A stretch of DNA of 64,000 bases from an uncultured Gemmiger sp. (GCA_944388145.1 CALXHQ010000001.1:186001-250000), one strand, 5' to 3'; positions 1 through 8,367 are shown, numbered from the stretch's first letter. Program-made: numbers and translations. Notes: a model not told the origin generated them from the sequence alone.

Positions 1-65
1 GTTGATGTGTCCGTCCGCCCCACGCAGCAAGGCCGACAGCTCACCGTTTCAAACCCATACAAGTC

Positions 66-110
66 AAAAACCGGCAGGCACCTGCAAAGAGCAGGTACCT
101 GCCGGTTTTT
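66..110 (-). terminator. Intrinsic terminator of the fatty acid operon
   Basis: A 15-bp near-perfect stem (71-85 with 91-105, five-base loop) is followed on the minus strand by a run of five T (A at 66-70). It lies just after the fabZ stop and ends the operon. The other side also carries five T, so it could work in both directions. Confidence 0.9.
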
Positions 111-126
111 ATGGCAAGGATTGTAT

Positions 127-618
127 TTACTTGGCTTCGCTGTCCGCGTCCACCAGGGCGAAGGTCAGCTCGGCCTGGGCGGCCAGTTTGCCGTCCACAT
201 AGGCATGGCCCATACCAAAGCCCACAGGGCCTACACGGCGGATGATCTCACACTGGAGTTCCAGCACATCGCCGGGGGTGACCTGGTGCTTGAAGCGGGC
301 ATTTTTAATGCCGCCGAACAGTGCCAGCTTGCCCTTGTTCTCAGGCTGGCACATGAGGGCGACGCCGCCCACCTGCGCCATAGCCTCCAGGATCAGCACG
401 CCGGGCATGACCTTGCGGCCGGGAAAATGGCCGCAGAAGAAAGCCTCGTTGCCGCTGACGCATTTGCGGCCCATGGCCCACTGGCCCGGCTCCATGTCCA
501 GAATACGGTCCACCAGGGCAAAAGGATAGCGGTGGGGCAGGATGCCGGCGATCTGGTCACAGGTCAGGGTGACAGCGTTCTCCCGCGGGGCTGCGGGGAT
601 CTTGGATTCAACCGCCAT
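127..618 (-). CDS. fabZ: 3-hydroxyacyl-ACP dehydratase FabZ
   Basis: FabZ removes water from (3R)-hydroxyacyl-ACP to give trans-2-enoyl-ACP in cytosolic type II fatty acid elongation. The 163-residue protein has the hotdog-fold signatures: HRYPF near residue 29, then GHFPG and the MPGV...EAMAQ helix around residues 63-82, which carry the catalytic His and Glu. The ATG is preceded by GGGAGGG about 8 nt upstream and begins 4 nt after the fabF stop, so the two are translationally coupled. It is the last gene of the operon and runs into a terminator. The length is slightly above the usual 140-150 residues because of a short N-terminal extension. Confidence 0.96.
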   Translation of the reverse strand: MAVESKIPAAPRENAVTLTCDQIAGILPHRYPFALVDRILDMEPGQWAMGRKCVSGNEAFFCGHFPGRKVMPGVLILEAMAQVGGVALMCQPENKGKLALFGGIKNARFKHQVTPGDVLELQCEIIRRVGPVGFGMGHAYVDGKLAAQAELTFALVDADSEAK

Positions 619-622
619 GATC

Positions 623-1870
623 TCAGCCCTCCCACTTCTTCATCACGATGCAGGCATTGTGGCCGCCAAAGCCCAGGCTGTTGCTCATGGCGTAGCGCAG
701 CTTCTTCTCACGGCCAACGTTGGGCACATAGTCCAGGTCCAGCTCCGGGTCGGGCTGCTCGTAATGGATGGTGGCGGGAACAAAGTCGTCGTGGACAGCC
801 AGCGCGGTCAGCACAGCCTCGACGCCGCCGGCGCCGCCCAGCAGATGGCCGGTCATCGACTTGGTGCTGGAGACGCACAGCTTGTACGCCCAGTCGCCAA
901 AGGCAGTCTTGATGGCTTCCGTTTCGCAGGAATCGTTCATCTTGGTGGAGGTGCCGTGGGCATTGATGTAGTCCACGGCCTCGGGGTTGATGCAGGCGTC
1001 GTTCAGGGCCAGCGTCATGCAGGCCGCACCGCCGGCACCGTGGGGTGCGGGGGCAGTCATGTGGTAGGCGTCGCAGTTGGCGCCGTAGCCGACCATCTCG
1101 GCATAGATCTTGGCGCCGCGTGCCTTGGCATGCTCCAGTTCCTCCAGAACCAGGATACCGCTGCCCTCGCCCAGCACAAAGCCGGAGCGGCGGGCATCGA
1201 AGGGAACGCTGGCCGCGTTGGGGTCAGTGGCGGTGGTCAGGGCCTTCATGCTGGAGAAACCACCGATGGCCAGCGGGCTGACACAGCCCTCGGTGCCGCC
1301 AGCGATCATGACATCCTCGTAACCATCGCGGATGCGGTGGAAGGCATCGCCCACCGCATTGGTACCGCCGGCGCAGGCGGTGACCGGGCAGGTGCAGATG
1401 CCCTTGAAGCCGGTGCGGATGGCGATCTGGGCAGCCGCCATGTTGGGGATAACCATCGGAATAAAGAAGGGGCTGACCTTCTCATAACCGCGCTGCATAC
1501 CGCGGGTGTGCTCCTCCTCGATGGTGGGCAGGCTGCCAATGCCGCTGGAGATGATGATGCCGCAACGGTTCAGTGCGGGGTCGTCCTTCTCAATGGACAG
1601 GCCGCTGTCCTTGAGTGCCTCGTCGGCGGCAACAACAGCCATCTGGGTGAAGCGGGCCATCTTCTTGGCATCGCGGCGGTCAATAACCGGTTCCGGATCA
1701 AAGTTTTTGACTTCGCCGGCCAGCTTGACCTTGAAATCAGTGGTATCAAAGCGGGTGATGGGGCCGATGCCGCAGACACCGGCACGGGCGTTGGCCCAGG
1801 TTTCGGCGGCAGTGTTGCCAATGGGGTTCACCGTACCAATGCCGGTGACCACAACTCTGCGTTTTTCCAT
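623..1870 (-). CDS. fabF: 3-oxoacyl-ACP synthase II (KAS II) FabF
   Basis: FabF condenses malonyl-ACP with acyl-ACP to elongate fatty acids. The 415-residue protein has the full thiolase fold: the start VVVTGIGTVNPIG, the nucleophile Cys166 in TACAGGTNA, and the two active-site His motifs NAHGTSTKMND and KSMTGHLLGGAGG. Length and motifs are normal for the family. The ATG has AGAGGAG 7 nt upstream. A 188-bp gap separates it from fabG and contains its own good promoter, so fabF-fabZ can be transcribed separately from the rest of the operon. Confidence 0.97.
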   Translation of the reverse strand: MEKRRVVVTGIGTVNPIGNTAAETWANARAGVCGIGPITRFDTTDFKVKLAGEVKNFDPEPVIDRRDAKKMARFTQMAVVAADEALKDSGLSIEKDDPALNRCGIIISSGIGSLPTIEEEHTRGMQRGYEKVSPFFIPMVIPNMAAAQIAIRTGFKGICTCPVTACAGGTNAVGDAFHRIRDGYEDVMIAGGTEGCVSPLAIGGFSSMKALTTATDPNAASVPFDARRSGFVLGEGSGILVLEELEHAKARGAKIYAEMVGYGANCDAYHMTAPAPHGAGGAACMTLALNDACINPEAVDYINAHGTSTKMNDSCETEAIKTAFGDWAYKLCVSSTKSMTGHLLGGAGGVEAVLTALAVHDDFVPATIHYEQPDPELDLDYVPNVGREKKLRYAMSNSLGFGGHNACIVMKKWEG

Positions 1871-1931
1871 AGGATTACTCCTCTAATTCTGTGTAAAAGG
1901 TGACAGTCGGGCAAATCCGCCCTATCTGGTC

Positions 1932-1960
1932 AGTATAGCATGGTTTGAGCGATTTGTCCA
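1932..1960 (-). promoter_or_regulatory. Internal promoter for fabF-fabZ
   Basis: On the minus strand TGGACA, 17 nt, then TATACT with an extended TGC in front. It gives a leader of about 55 nt before fabF. A near-perfect palindrome (CCGATGCC A GGCATCGG, 1982-1998) lies 21 bp upstream of the -35 and could be an operator, which is a guess. Confidence 0.7.
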
Positions 1961-2058
1961 TGCCTCCGGGGAGAGGACAGACCGATGCCAGGCATCGGCT
2001 CTGAAATCAGCGGCGGGCGATTTTCCGCCAGCCAGACATTGCTCGGTTTCCCGGTGGA

Positions 2059-2814
2059 TCACATAGCCATGCCGCCGTCCACGCAAAGGACCTGGCCGGT
2101 GATGTAACCACTGCCCTCGGCGGCGAAGAACTCCACCGCGCGGGCAATCTCGTCCGGATCGGCAATGCGTCCGGCGGGGATCGAGGCCAGGGTGGCAGCC
2201 TTGGCGGCTTCCGGCATGGCATCGGTCATCTCGGTGCCCACAAAGCCGGGGGCAACCGCGTTGACCGTGACCCCGCGGGAGGCCAGCTCCTTGGCCAGGC
2301 TCTTGGTCAGGCCGATCAGGCCCGCCTTGCTGGCAGCGTAGTTGACCTGACCGGCGTTGCCGCGCAGGCCCACCACGCTGGACATATTGATGATACGGCC
2401 GTAGCGCTGCTTCATCATCAGGCGGCTGACCGCCTTGCAGCAGAACACCGCGCCTTTCAGGTTGGTGTTCAGGACCTTGTCGTAGTCCTCCTCGGTCAGG
2501 CGCATCAGCAGGCAGTCACGGGTGACGCCGGCGTTGTTGACCAGCACATCCACACGGCCAAACTGGGCTTTGACCGCATCGACCAGGGCATCGCAGCCGG
2601 CCACGGTGGAGACATCGGCCTGGACGGTCAGCACCGCGGCGCCGGCCTCACGGCAGATGTTTGCGGTCTCCTCAGCAGCGGCGGCGTTGCCGGCAAAGTT
2701 CAAAGCGATATCATAGCCGGCCTTGGCCAGGCGGATGCAGATGGCGCGGCCGATGCCGCGGCTGCCGCCGGTGACAATGGCAACACGGCGTGCAGGTGCT
2801 TCAGGTGCTTTCAT
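2059..2814 (-). CDS. fabG: 3-oxoacyl-ACP reductase FabG
   Basis: FabG is the NADPH-dependent ketoreductase of fatty acid elongation. It is a 251-residue short-chain dehydrogenase with the nucleotide motif TGGSRGIG near the N-terminus, the NNAG motif, the catalytic Ser in MSSVVG and the YxxxK pair in VNYAASKAG. The C-terminus ends in the usual TGQVLCVDGG segment. It starts 2 nt after fabD, with AGGAGGG inside the fabD 3' end as ribosome binding site, which shows tight coupling. The 188-bp gap after its stop holds hairpins and the fabF promoter. Confidence 0.95.
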   Translation of the reverse strand: MKAPEAPARRVAIVTGGSRGIGRAICIRLAKAGYDIALNFAGNAAAAEETANICREAGAAVLTVQADVSTVAGCDALVDAVKAQFGRVDVLVNNAGVTRDCLLMRLTEEDYDKVLNTNLKGAVFCCKAVSRLMMKQRYGRIINMSSVVGLRGNAGQVNYAASKAGLIGLTKSLAKELASRGVTVNAVAPGFVGTEMTDAMPEAAKAATLASIPAGRIADPDEIARAVEFFAAEGSGYITGQVLCVDGGMAM

Positions 2815-2816
2815 GC

Positions 2817-3752
2817 TCAGCCCTCCTTGGTCAGTTCGGCAACAGCGGCATCAAACTGCTCGGCCGTCTCCACGGGGATGCAGCGGATGGCCGTGCCCAC
2901 CGTCTTTTTGACAAAGCCGGACAGCGCATGACCGGGGCCGATCTCGACAACGGTATCCACGCCCAGCTCGGCCAGGCGGCGGATGGTGTCCTCCATATAA
3001 ACGCTGGACTGGACCTGGCGCTCCAGCAGCTCGGGGATGGTCTGGCCGTCAGCCTTTTCGCGGCCCAGGCAGTTGAACAGCACCGGGAACTGCATCGGCT
3101 TGAAGTCCACCGTCTTGAAGCGCTCGGCCAGCGCATCGCCGGCGGGGTGCATCAGGCTGGTGTGGAAGGGGCCGCTGACCTTAAGGGGCACACAGCGCTT
3201 GGCGCCGGCGGCCTTGGCCAGCTCGGTAGCCTTATCCACAGCGGCCTTCTCGCCGCCGATGACCAGCTGGCCGGGGCAGTTCAGGTTACAGATCTGCACC
3301 ACGCCCAAATCGGAGGCCTGGTCGCAGCAGGCCTGCAGCTTGTCGCGGTCCAGCATCATAACAGCGGTCATGCCGCACTCGATGCCCTCGGCGGCCTTGG
3401 CCATAGCTTTGCCGCGGAAAGCGACCAGCTCCACCGTGGTGGCTGCGTCCAGCACACCGGCGGCGTTCAGGGCGGAATACTCGCCCAGGGACAGGCCGGC
3501 CGCATACTCGGGGCGGATGCCCTTGGCGTAGAAAGCGGCGGTCATGCCCACGGCAAAGGCCACCATGCAGGGCTGGGTGTACTGGGTCTGGTTGATGACA
3601 CCCTCGGGGTCGTCAAAGCAGACGGATTTCAGGTCAAAGTCCAGATGGGCAGCGTCAAAAGCGGCGCGGAAGTCGGCGTTGGCCTCGTACATATCGCGGC
3701 CCATGCCGGCGTGCTGGCTGCCCTGGCCGGCATACAAAAAAGCGAGTTTCAT
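2817..3752 (-). CDS. fabD: Malonyl-CoA:ACP transacylase FabD
   Basis: FabD moves malonyl from CoA to ACP, making the extender unit for FabH and FabF. The 311-residue protein begins with the typical LAFLYAGQGSQ, has the nucleophile elbow GLSLGEYSAL (Ser near residue 93), and the His of the dyad in VSGPFHTSLM near residue 200. Family length is about 310. The ATG is preceded by AAGGAG with 8 nt spacing. It sits between fabK and fabG in the usual clostridial order. Confidence 0.96.
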   Translation of the reverse strand: MKLAFLYAGQGSQHAGMGRDMYEANADFRAAFDAAHLDFDLKSVCFDDPEGVINQTQYTQPCMVAFAVGMTAAFYAKGIRPEYAAGLSLGEYSALNAAGVLDAATTVELVAFRGKAMAKAAEGIECGMTAVMMLDRDKLQACCDQASDLGVVQICNLNCPGQLVIGGEKAAVDKATELAKAAGAKRCVPLKVSGPFHTSLMHPAGDALAERFKTVDFKPMQFPVLFNCLGREKADGQTIPELLERQVQSSVYMEDTIRRLAELGVDTVVEIGPGHALSGFVKKTVGTAIRCIPVETAEQFDAAVAELTKEG

Positions 3753-3777
3753 GCTTGGTTCTCCTTATCGGAAACAG

Positions 3778-4719
3778 TTATTCAGCGATGTACTGGATCT
3801 CCTGGATGCGCTTTTTGGCACCGGCCCACAGATCGTCCAGAATGTCGGCTACCGGGCGGATCTCGTGCAGCATACCTGCCACCTCGCCGGCCATCAGGCT
3901 GCCGGTGTCGGTGTCGCCGTCAAACACGGCGCGGCGCAGGCTGCCCAGGGTGTACTTTTCCAGCTCCATCTTGTCGGCGCCTTCCTTCTCGCGGCGGACA
4001 TACTCGCGCGCCATCTTGTTTTTCAGAACGCGCACAGGGGTGCCGCCGATGCGGCCGGTGACAATGGTATCGCTGTCCTTGGCCTTGAGCAGGGCCTGTT
4101 TGTAGTTTTCGTGGATGGGGCACTCGGTGCTGGCCAGCAGGCAGGTGCCGATCTGGACGCCGCAGGCACCCAACGCAAAGGCCGCGGCCATCTGGCGGCC
4201 ATCCGCAATGCCGCCTGCCGCAATGACAGGCAGGTCAACGGCGTCAACCACCTGGGGAACCAGGGCCATGGTGGTCATCTCGCCCACATGGCCGCCGCTC
4301 TCGGTGCCCTCGGCGATGATGGCGTCAACACCGGTCTTGGCCAGGTGCTTGGCCAACACGGCCGCCGCGACCACCGGGATGATGGTGATGCCGGCTTCCT
4401 TCCACTTGGCAACATACTTGCCGGGGTTGCCTGCGCCGGTTGTGACAACGGGGACCTTCTCATCAATAACGATCTGGGCAAACTCGTAGGCGCAGGGATG
4501 CATCAGCATGATGTTGACGCCGAAAGGCTTATCGGTCAGCTCACGGCAGCGGTGAATATGCTGGCGCAGCTCATCGCCGCTGTGCATACCGCCGCCGCCG
4601 ATCAGGCCCAGAGCGCCTGCGTTGGAGCAGGCCGCGGCGAACTCGCCGGTGGCGATGTTGGCCATGCCGCCCTGGATGATGGGATACTTGGTACCGAGAA
4701 TCTCGTTGAGCAGTTTCAT
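3778..4719 (-). CDS. fabK: FMN-dependent enoyl-ACP reductase II FabK
   Basis: FabK reduces enoyl-ACP with NAD(P)H and FMN, the last step of each elongation cycle. The 313-residue protein has the TIM-barrel start YPIIQGGMAN, the glycine-rich LGLIGGGGM segment, the EGTESGGHVG motif and the FMN phosphate-binding AAGGIADGRQ. It is related to nitronate monooxygenases, but position between fabH and fabD makes the FabK role firm. FabK is insensitive to triclosan, known for the family. The ATG has AGGAGG 6 nt upstream. Confidence 0.93.
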   Translation of the reverse strand: MKLLNEILGTKYPIIQGGMANIATGEFAAACSNAGALGLIGGGGMHSGDELRQHIHRCRELTDKPFGVNIMLMHPCAYEFAQIVIDEKVPVVTTGAGNPGKYVAKWKEAGITIIPVVAAAVLAKHLAKTGVDAIIAEGTESGGHVGEMTTMALVPQVVDAVDLPVIAAGGIADGRQMAAAFALGACGVQIGTCLLASTECPIHENYKQALLKAKDSDTIVTGRIGGTPVRVLKNKMAREYVRREKEGADKMELEKYTLGSLRRAVFDGDTDTGSLMAGEVAGMLHEIRPVADILDDLWAGAKKRIQEIQYIAE

Positions 4720-4744
4720 TGTATACCTCCTGATCCTGTTGGGC

Positions 4745-5701
4745 TTATTCCGTAACGCCCAGATGAATATTGAGCAGCGCGCCGGCCCAGGTCAGGCCGC
4801 CGCCAAAACCGACCGCCAGCACCTTCTGGCCATCCTTGAGCAGCCCTTCCCGGTACATATCGTACAGGGCAAGCGGGATGCTGGCAGCACTGGTGTTGCC
4901 GTAGCGGTCAATGTTTTTGTAGAATTTTTCCGGCGCCCCCATCTTTTTGGCGCAGTGGTCAATGATGCGTGCATTGGCCTGGTGGCAGACCACCCAGTCG
5001 ATGTCCTCCATGGTCAGGTTGGCCTTTTCCAGCACCGCATTCAGGCTGCTGGGAATGACCCCCACCGCAAAGCGAAACACTGCATTGCCGTTCATCTGAA
5101 TAACAGAGGGTTCCGGGCTGCCCGCCCCCTGGATCTGGATGTCCAGGCCGCCGCGGGAGCCCAGATCCACGCAAAGGTTGGTGGTGTCGTCCCGCTCATA
5201 CACAGCAGCACCGGCACCATCCCCAAACAGCACACAGGTGCTGCGGTCGGTCATATCCATCAAACGGGAGAGCTGTTCGCCGCCGACGACCAGTGCATAC
5301 CGGCCGCCGCAGACCTGCAGCATACCGGATGCGGCAGCTGTGCCGTACAGAAAACCGGCGCAGGCCGCATTGATGTCCATCACCGGGATGTTTTCCCGGA
5401 TACCCAACGCCGCCTGCAGCAGGCAGGCCACACTGGGGGTCACATAATCACCGGACACGGTGGCGACAATCACACAGTCGATCTTCTCCGGCTGAATATG
5501 CGCGTTCCCGATGGCTTCGCGGGCAGCTGCGATGATCAACGAGTTGGCGCTTTCGCCCTCGGCACAGTAGTATCGTCGGCGGATACCGGTGCGCTCCGAT
5601 ATCCAGGCATCGTTGGTATCCACGATCTTGCTCAGATCGTCGTTTGTCACGCACCGGCCGGGCAGCGCCCGTCCGATACCGATCATTTTGAGTCCTGTCA
5701 T
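4745..5701 (-). CDS. fabH: 3-oxoacyl-ACP synthase III FabH
   Basis: FabH starts fatty acid synthesis by condensing acetyl-CoA or branched acyl-CoA with malonyl-ACP. The 318-residue protein has DAWISERTGI near residue 35, the catalytic Cys in DINAACAGFLY, the His in VVCHQANARI and the Asn in YGNTSAASIP. I chose the ATG at 5701 because it gives the normal length and has GGGAGG just upstream. A longer reading frame upstream has no family similarity. A long imperfect hairpin lies in the 178-bp leader between accA and this gene. Confidence 0.95.
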   Translation of the reverse strand: MTGLKMIGIGRALPGRCVTNDDLSKIVDTNDAWISERTGIRRRYYCAEGESANSLIIAAAREAIGNAHIQPEKIDCVIVATVSGDYVTPSVACLLQAALGIRENIPVMDINAACAGFLYGTAAASGMLQVCGGRYALVVGGEQLSRLMDMTDRSTCVLFGDGAGAAVYERDDTTNLCVDLGSRGGLDIQIQGAGSPEPSVIQMNGNAVFRFAVGVIPSSLNAVLEKANLTMEDIDWVVCHQANARIIDHCAKKMGAPEKFYKNIDRYGNTSAASIPLALYDMYREGLLKDGQKVLAVGFGGGLTWAGALLNIHLGVTE

Positions 5702-5781
5702 GCGTCCTCCCTGGCAGCCTGGCGGACAGATGCCCCGCTGCCCCTTGCATAAAAACGAACGAATAGGCGCAAATTCCATAG

Positions 5782-5844
5782 GAGACCGGGCCATCTTGCA
5801 GAGGGCGCCCCAAAAGGGCAGCACACATCTGCAGGCCCGGTCTC
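5782..5844 (-). promoter_or_regulatory. Long hairpin in the accA-fabH junction
   Basis: An 11-bp perfect outer stem (GAGACCGGGCC, 5782-5792, with 5834-5844) encloses a second 6-bp stem (5797-5802 with 5828-5833) and a small GCCC/GGGC hairpin. No T run follows on either strand, so it is not a normal terminator. It could be an RNA processing or stability site, or a regulator of fabH expression. Confidence 0.6.
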
Positions 5845-5879
5845 GAATGTAACCGCGCATTGCCGGATGGCGGTGCCGA

Positions 5880-6809
5880 TTACACCTCGCCCATCTGGCG
5901 GAATTTCTTATGGCGCTGGCTGGCCAGTGCACTGCCGCTCAGGCGGGAGAGCTGGCTCAGGTTCCGCTCCAGCGCGGCATCCACGTTGGCAAACAGGGCC
6001 TGGTGGTCCAACTGCGCACCGCCCAGCGGTTCCGGGATGATCTCGTCGATCACCTTGTAGTTGAGCAGATCCTGGGCGGTCAGCTTCATCACATCACAGG
6101 CTTCCTCGTGGCGGCTGGCGTCCTTCCACAGGATGCTGGCAAAACCTTCGGGGCTGAGGACGCTGTAAATCGCGTTTTCCAGCATCAGCACCCGGTTGCC
6201 CACGCCCAGTGCCAAAGCACCGCCGCTGCTGCCCTCGCCGGTGACAACGGCGATAACCGGCACAGTCAGCGTGCTCATCTCTGCCAGGTTGCGGGCAATG
6301 GCCTCGCCCTGGCCGCGCTCCTCGGCCTCCTTGCCGGGATAGGCACCGGGGGTATCAATGAAAGTGATGATGGGGCGGCCGAATTTTTCCGCCTGCTTCA
6401 TCATGCGCAGGGCTTTCCGGTACCCCTCGGGGCCGGGCATGCCAAAGTTATACTTCATGTTTTCCTCAAGGGTATTGCCCTTGCGGTGGCCGATCACCGT
6501 GACCGGTTTGCCCTTATACAGCGCAATGCCACCCAAAATGCTGGGGTCCTCCTTGCACTGACGGTCACCCCGCTGGACGAAGAAATCGGTAAACAGCGCA
6601 TCGATATACTCATCGATCTTGGGGCGATGGGGATGACGGGCCAGGAACACCTTGTCCGCAGCGGAAAGGCTGTTGCAGCCTTCCAGCAGCTCGGCGCGGG
6701 CCTGTTCCAGCTGTTTGCGGCGCTGCTTGACCTCGGCGGAGCGGTCCTCCCCCAGGGCTTTCAGCTCCTTGTCCATATCATCGATCTGGCGCAGAACTTC
6801 CTTGATCAT
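5880..6809 (-). CDS. accA: Acetyl-CoA carboxylase carboxyltransferase subunit alpha
   Basis: AccA pairs with AccD to move the carboxyl group from carboxybiotin to acetyl-CoA, giving malonyl-CoA. The 309-residue protein has the N-terminal helical part, then the crotonase-like core with RGDRQCKEDPSILGGIA, GHRKGNT, the oxyanion segment GEGSSGGALALG and SVLSPEGFASILWKD. Length is normal. The ATG overlaps the accD stop as ATGA, so the subunits are made in a coupled way. The biotin carrier and biotin carboxylase genes are not in this window. Confidence 0.96.
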   Translation of the reverse strand: MIKEVLRQIDDMDKELKALGEDRSAEVKQRRKQLEQARAELLEGCNSLSAADKVFLARHPHRPKIDEYIDALFTDFFVQRGDRQCKEDPSILGGIALYKGKPVTVIGHRKGNTLEENMKYNFGMPGPEGYRKALRMMKQAEKFGRPIITFIDTPGAYPGKEAEERGQGEAIARNLAEMSTLTVPVIAVVTGEGSSGGALALGVGNRVLMLENAIYSVLSPEGFASILWKDASRHEEACDVMKLTAQDLLNYKVIDEIIPEPLGGAQLDHQALFANVDAALERNLSQLSRLSGSALASQRHKKFRQMGEV

Positions 6810-7690
6810 CCGCGGCGCCCTCCTTTGCTGTGCAGGCGCAGGATCTGCGCCAGGGTGGCCTTCATCTCACTGCGGGGCACAATGGCGTCCACAAAGCCAT
6901 GCTCCTCCTGGAACTCGCTGCGCTGGAATCCGGCCGGCAGTTTTTCCCCAATGGTCTGTTCGATAACACGGGGCCCTGCAAAGCCGATCAGAGCACCGGG
7001 CTCAGCCAGCATGATGTCACCCAGGCTGGCAAAACTGGCGGTGACACCGCCGGTGGTGGGATGGGTCAAATAGCTGATATACAGACCGCCCTTGGCCGAA
7101 AAGTCGGCGATGGCCGCGCTGGTCTTGGCCATCTGCATCAAGCTGAGGATCCCCTCCTGCATACGGGCGCCACCGCTGGCCGAGAAGATGATCAGCGGCA
7201 GCTTCTTATTGGTGGCATACTCGATGGCGCGGGTAACTTTTTCCCCCACTGCAGTGCCCATGCTGCCCATAAAGAAGTGGCTGTCCAGCACGACAACAAC
7301 GGCGGGCATCCCCTCGATCTTGCCGGTGGCTGCAATGGCAGCGTCGGACAAGCCGGTCTTGCGGGTCTGTTTGGCCAGCTTTTCCTTGTATCCGGGGAAA
7401 TCCAGCGGATCGCTGCCTTCCAGTTTTTCATCCAGCTCACGGAAGGTACCGTGGTCCAGAATCAGGGACAGGCGGTAGTAGCCGCCGATGGGCTGATATC
7501 TGCCGCAGTTGGGGCAGACATACATGCTTTCTGCCCAGGCACGGCGGGTGGCACGACGCTCACAGCCAGGGCAGGTAACGAAGACCGGCGGCTGCCAGAT
7601 CGGGGCCAGCTCGCCAGATTCGGGTGCGGCCTTGCGGGCCAGTGTGCTGGAACGGCCCAGGCCGGTCAGCGCATCTAACACTTTTGGCAT
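6806..7690 (-). CDS. accD: Acetyl-CoA carboxylase carboxyltransferase subunit beta
   Basis: AccD is the zinc-containing partner of AccA. The 294-residue protein has the four-cysteine zinc ribbon (CPGC near residue 40 and CPNC about 20 residues later) and the crotonase core with FSASGGARMQEG, LTHPTTGGVTASFA and AGPRVIEQTIGEKLP. I chose the ATG at 7690 (MPKVLD) over an in-frame TTG 6 nt upstream, since GCGAGG lies 9 nt before the ATG but too close to the TTG. The leader between acpP and accD has several hairpins. Confidence 0.94.
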   Translation of the reverse strand: MPKVLDALTGLGRSSTLARKAAPESGELAPIWQPPVFVTCPGCERRATRRAWAESMYVCPNCGRYQPIGGYYRLSLILDHGTFRELDEKLEGSDPLDFPGYKEKLAKQTRKTGLSDAAIAATGKIEGMPAVVVVLDSHFFMGSMGTAVGEKVTRAIEYATNKKLPLIIFSASGGARMQEGILSLMQMAKTSAAIADFSAKGGLYISYLTHPTTGGVTASFASLGDIMLAEPGALIGFAGPRVIEQTIGEKLPAGFQRSEFQEEHGFVDAIVPRSEMKATLAQILRLHSKGGRRG

Positions 7691-7716
7691 ATCCAAATAC
7701 CTCGCTTTTCATGGAA

Positions 7717-7783
7717 GAACCGGCCTTGCGCCCGGTTCCTTTGGCTGGGCGCTGGGGCCACCGGGGATGTGCCACAACCCCGG
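7717..7783 (-). promoter_or_regulatory. Two hairpins in the accD leader
   Basis: GAACCGG (7717-7723) pairs with CCGGTTC (7732-7738), and CCGGGG (7761-7766) with CCCCGG (7778-7783). Neither has a T run. With the hairpin at 7823-7845 they form a structured acpP-accD junction that may set the ratio of the very abundant carrier protein to the rest of the operon. Confidence 0.45.
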
Positions 7784-7822
7784 GGATGGCCGCAAAATGT
7801 TACGCCCCGTAAAGAACCGAAA

Positions 7823-7845
7823 GCCCGCCAGAAATACAGGCGGGC
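7823..7845 (-). terminator. Leaky terminator after acpP
   Basis: A 7-bp GC stem (7823-7829 with 7839-7845, nine-base loop) is followed on the minus strand by the broken T-rich tract TTTCGGTTCTTT. This fits partial termination after acpP with read-through to accD. Confidence 0.55.
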
Positions 7846-7861
7846 CAACGGTGGTGCAATT

Positions 7862-8092
7862 TTATTCGGCGTGGGCCTGCAGGTAGTTGAAGATGTCGCC
7901 GACAGTCTTCATGTTGCCCAGCTCCTCGTCGGGGATGGCAACGCCGCAGGACTCCTCAATCGCCATGTTCAGCTCAACAGCGTCCAGGCTGTCAGCGCCC
8001 AGATCCTCCGCCAGGCTGGCCTCCATGGTGACCTTGTCCTCATCGCAGCTGAGGGTGTCAACGATAACCTGCTTCAAAGTTTCGAAATCCAT
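7862..8092 (-). CDS. acpP: Acyl carrier protein of fatty acid synthesis
   Basis: AcpP carries growing acyl chains on phosphopantetheine through all Fab enzymes. The 76-residue acidic protein has the GADSLDAVEL motif; Ser35 is the attachment site. Length, charge and motif are typical of a primary ACP. It is the first gene of the operon and is followed by a leaky terminator, which would favour high ACP output. A second carrier protein is encoded near 52.1 kb with a less standard motif and separate partners. Confidence 0.97.
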   Translation of the reverse strand: MDFETLKQVIVDTLSCDEDKVTMEASLAEDLGADSLDAVELNMAIEESCGVAIPDEELGNMKTVGDIFNYLQAHAE

Positions 8093-8127
8093 AACCGATA
8101 CGCTCCTTAAATACCCTTGAATAATGA

Positions 8128-8159
8128 TTCAGTATTTTGAATTACCTAAAACTATTTAG
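8128..8159. promoter_or_regulatory. AT-rich inverted repeats in the acpP leader, possible operator
   Basis: Two A+T-rich inverted repeats lie between the acpP promoter and start: TTCA-N6-TGAA (8128-8141) and CTAAA-N4-TTTAG (8146-8159). They stand out from the G+C-rich surroundings and sit where a repressor of fatty acid genes (FapR or FabT type) could act. Neither matches a consensus I can recall well enough to name. Confidence 0.4.
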
Positions 8160-8176
8160 ATAATTTTCCGAAATTT

Positions 8177-8204
8177 ATGATAACAGAGATTTTGCTTTTG
8201 TCAA
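8177..8204 (-). promoter_or_regulatory. Promoter of the acpP-acc-fab operon
   Basis: TTGACA, 16 nt, then TATCAT with an extended TGT in front, on the minus strand. The predicted start is near 8170, giving a leader of about 78 nt. Confidence 0.75.
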
Positions 8205-8264
8205 GTACCATTTTGTTATCTTTTTGTTATTTTCGTGTTTTTTTTGCTGTGGAACGGGAAATTT

Positions 8265-8297
8265 GAACGCTTTTGGGCAATGCGTCAAAAAGCGTTC
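8265..8297. other. Perfect 10-bp hairpin between acpP and the YkgJ-like gene
   Basis: GAACGCTTTT (8265-8274) pairs with AAAAGCGTTC (8288-8297) around a 13-base loop. It may end transcription of the YkgJ-like gene, but no clear T run follows on the minus strand. Confidence 0.4.
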
Positions 8298-8367
8298 CCG
8301 ATGCCTTCCGCCTGCATCAGGAAGCAGCCCGTTTTATCTGCCTTATACCTTATATATAAAAGGAAGG

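Noticed and set aside
5702-5932. Longer fabH reading frame starting near 5932
   Set aside because: The added 77 residues have no FabH similarity and would run through the accA-fabH hairpin; the ATG at 5701 has a good site.
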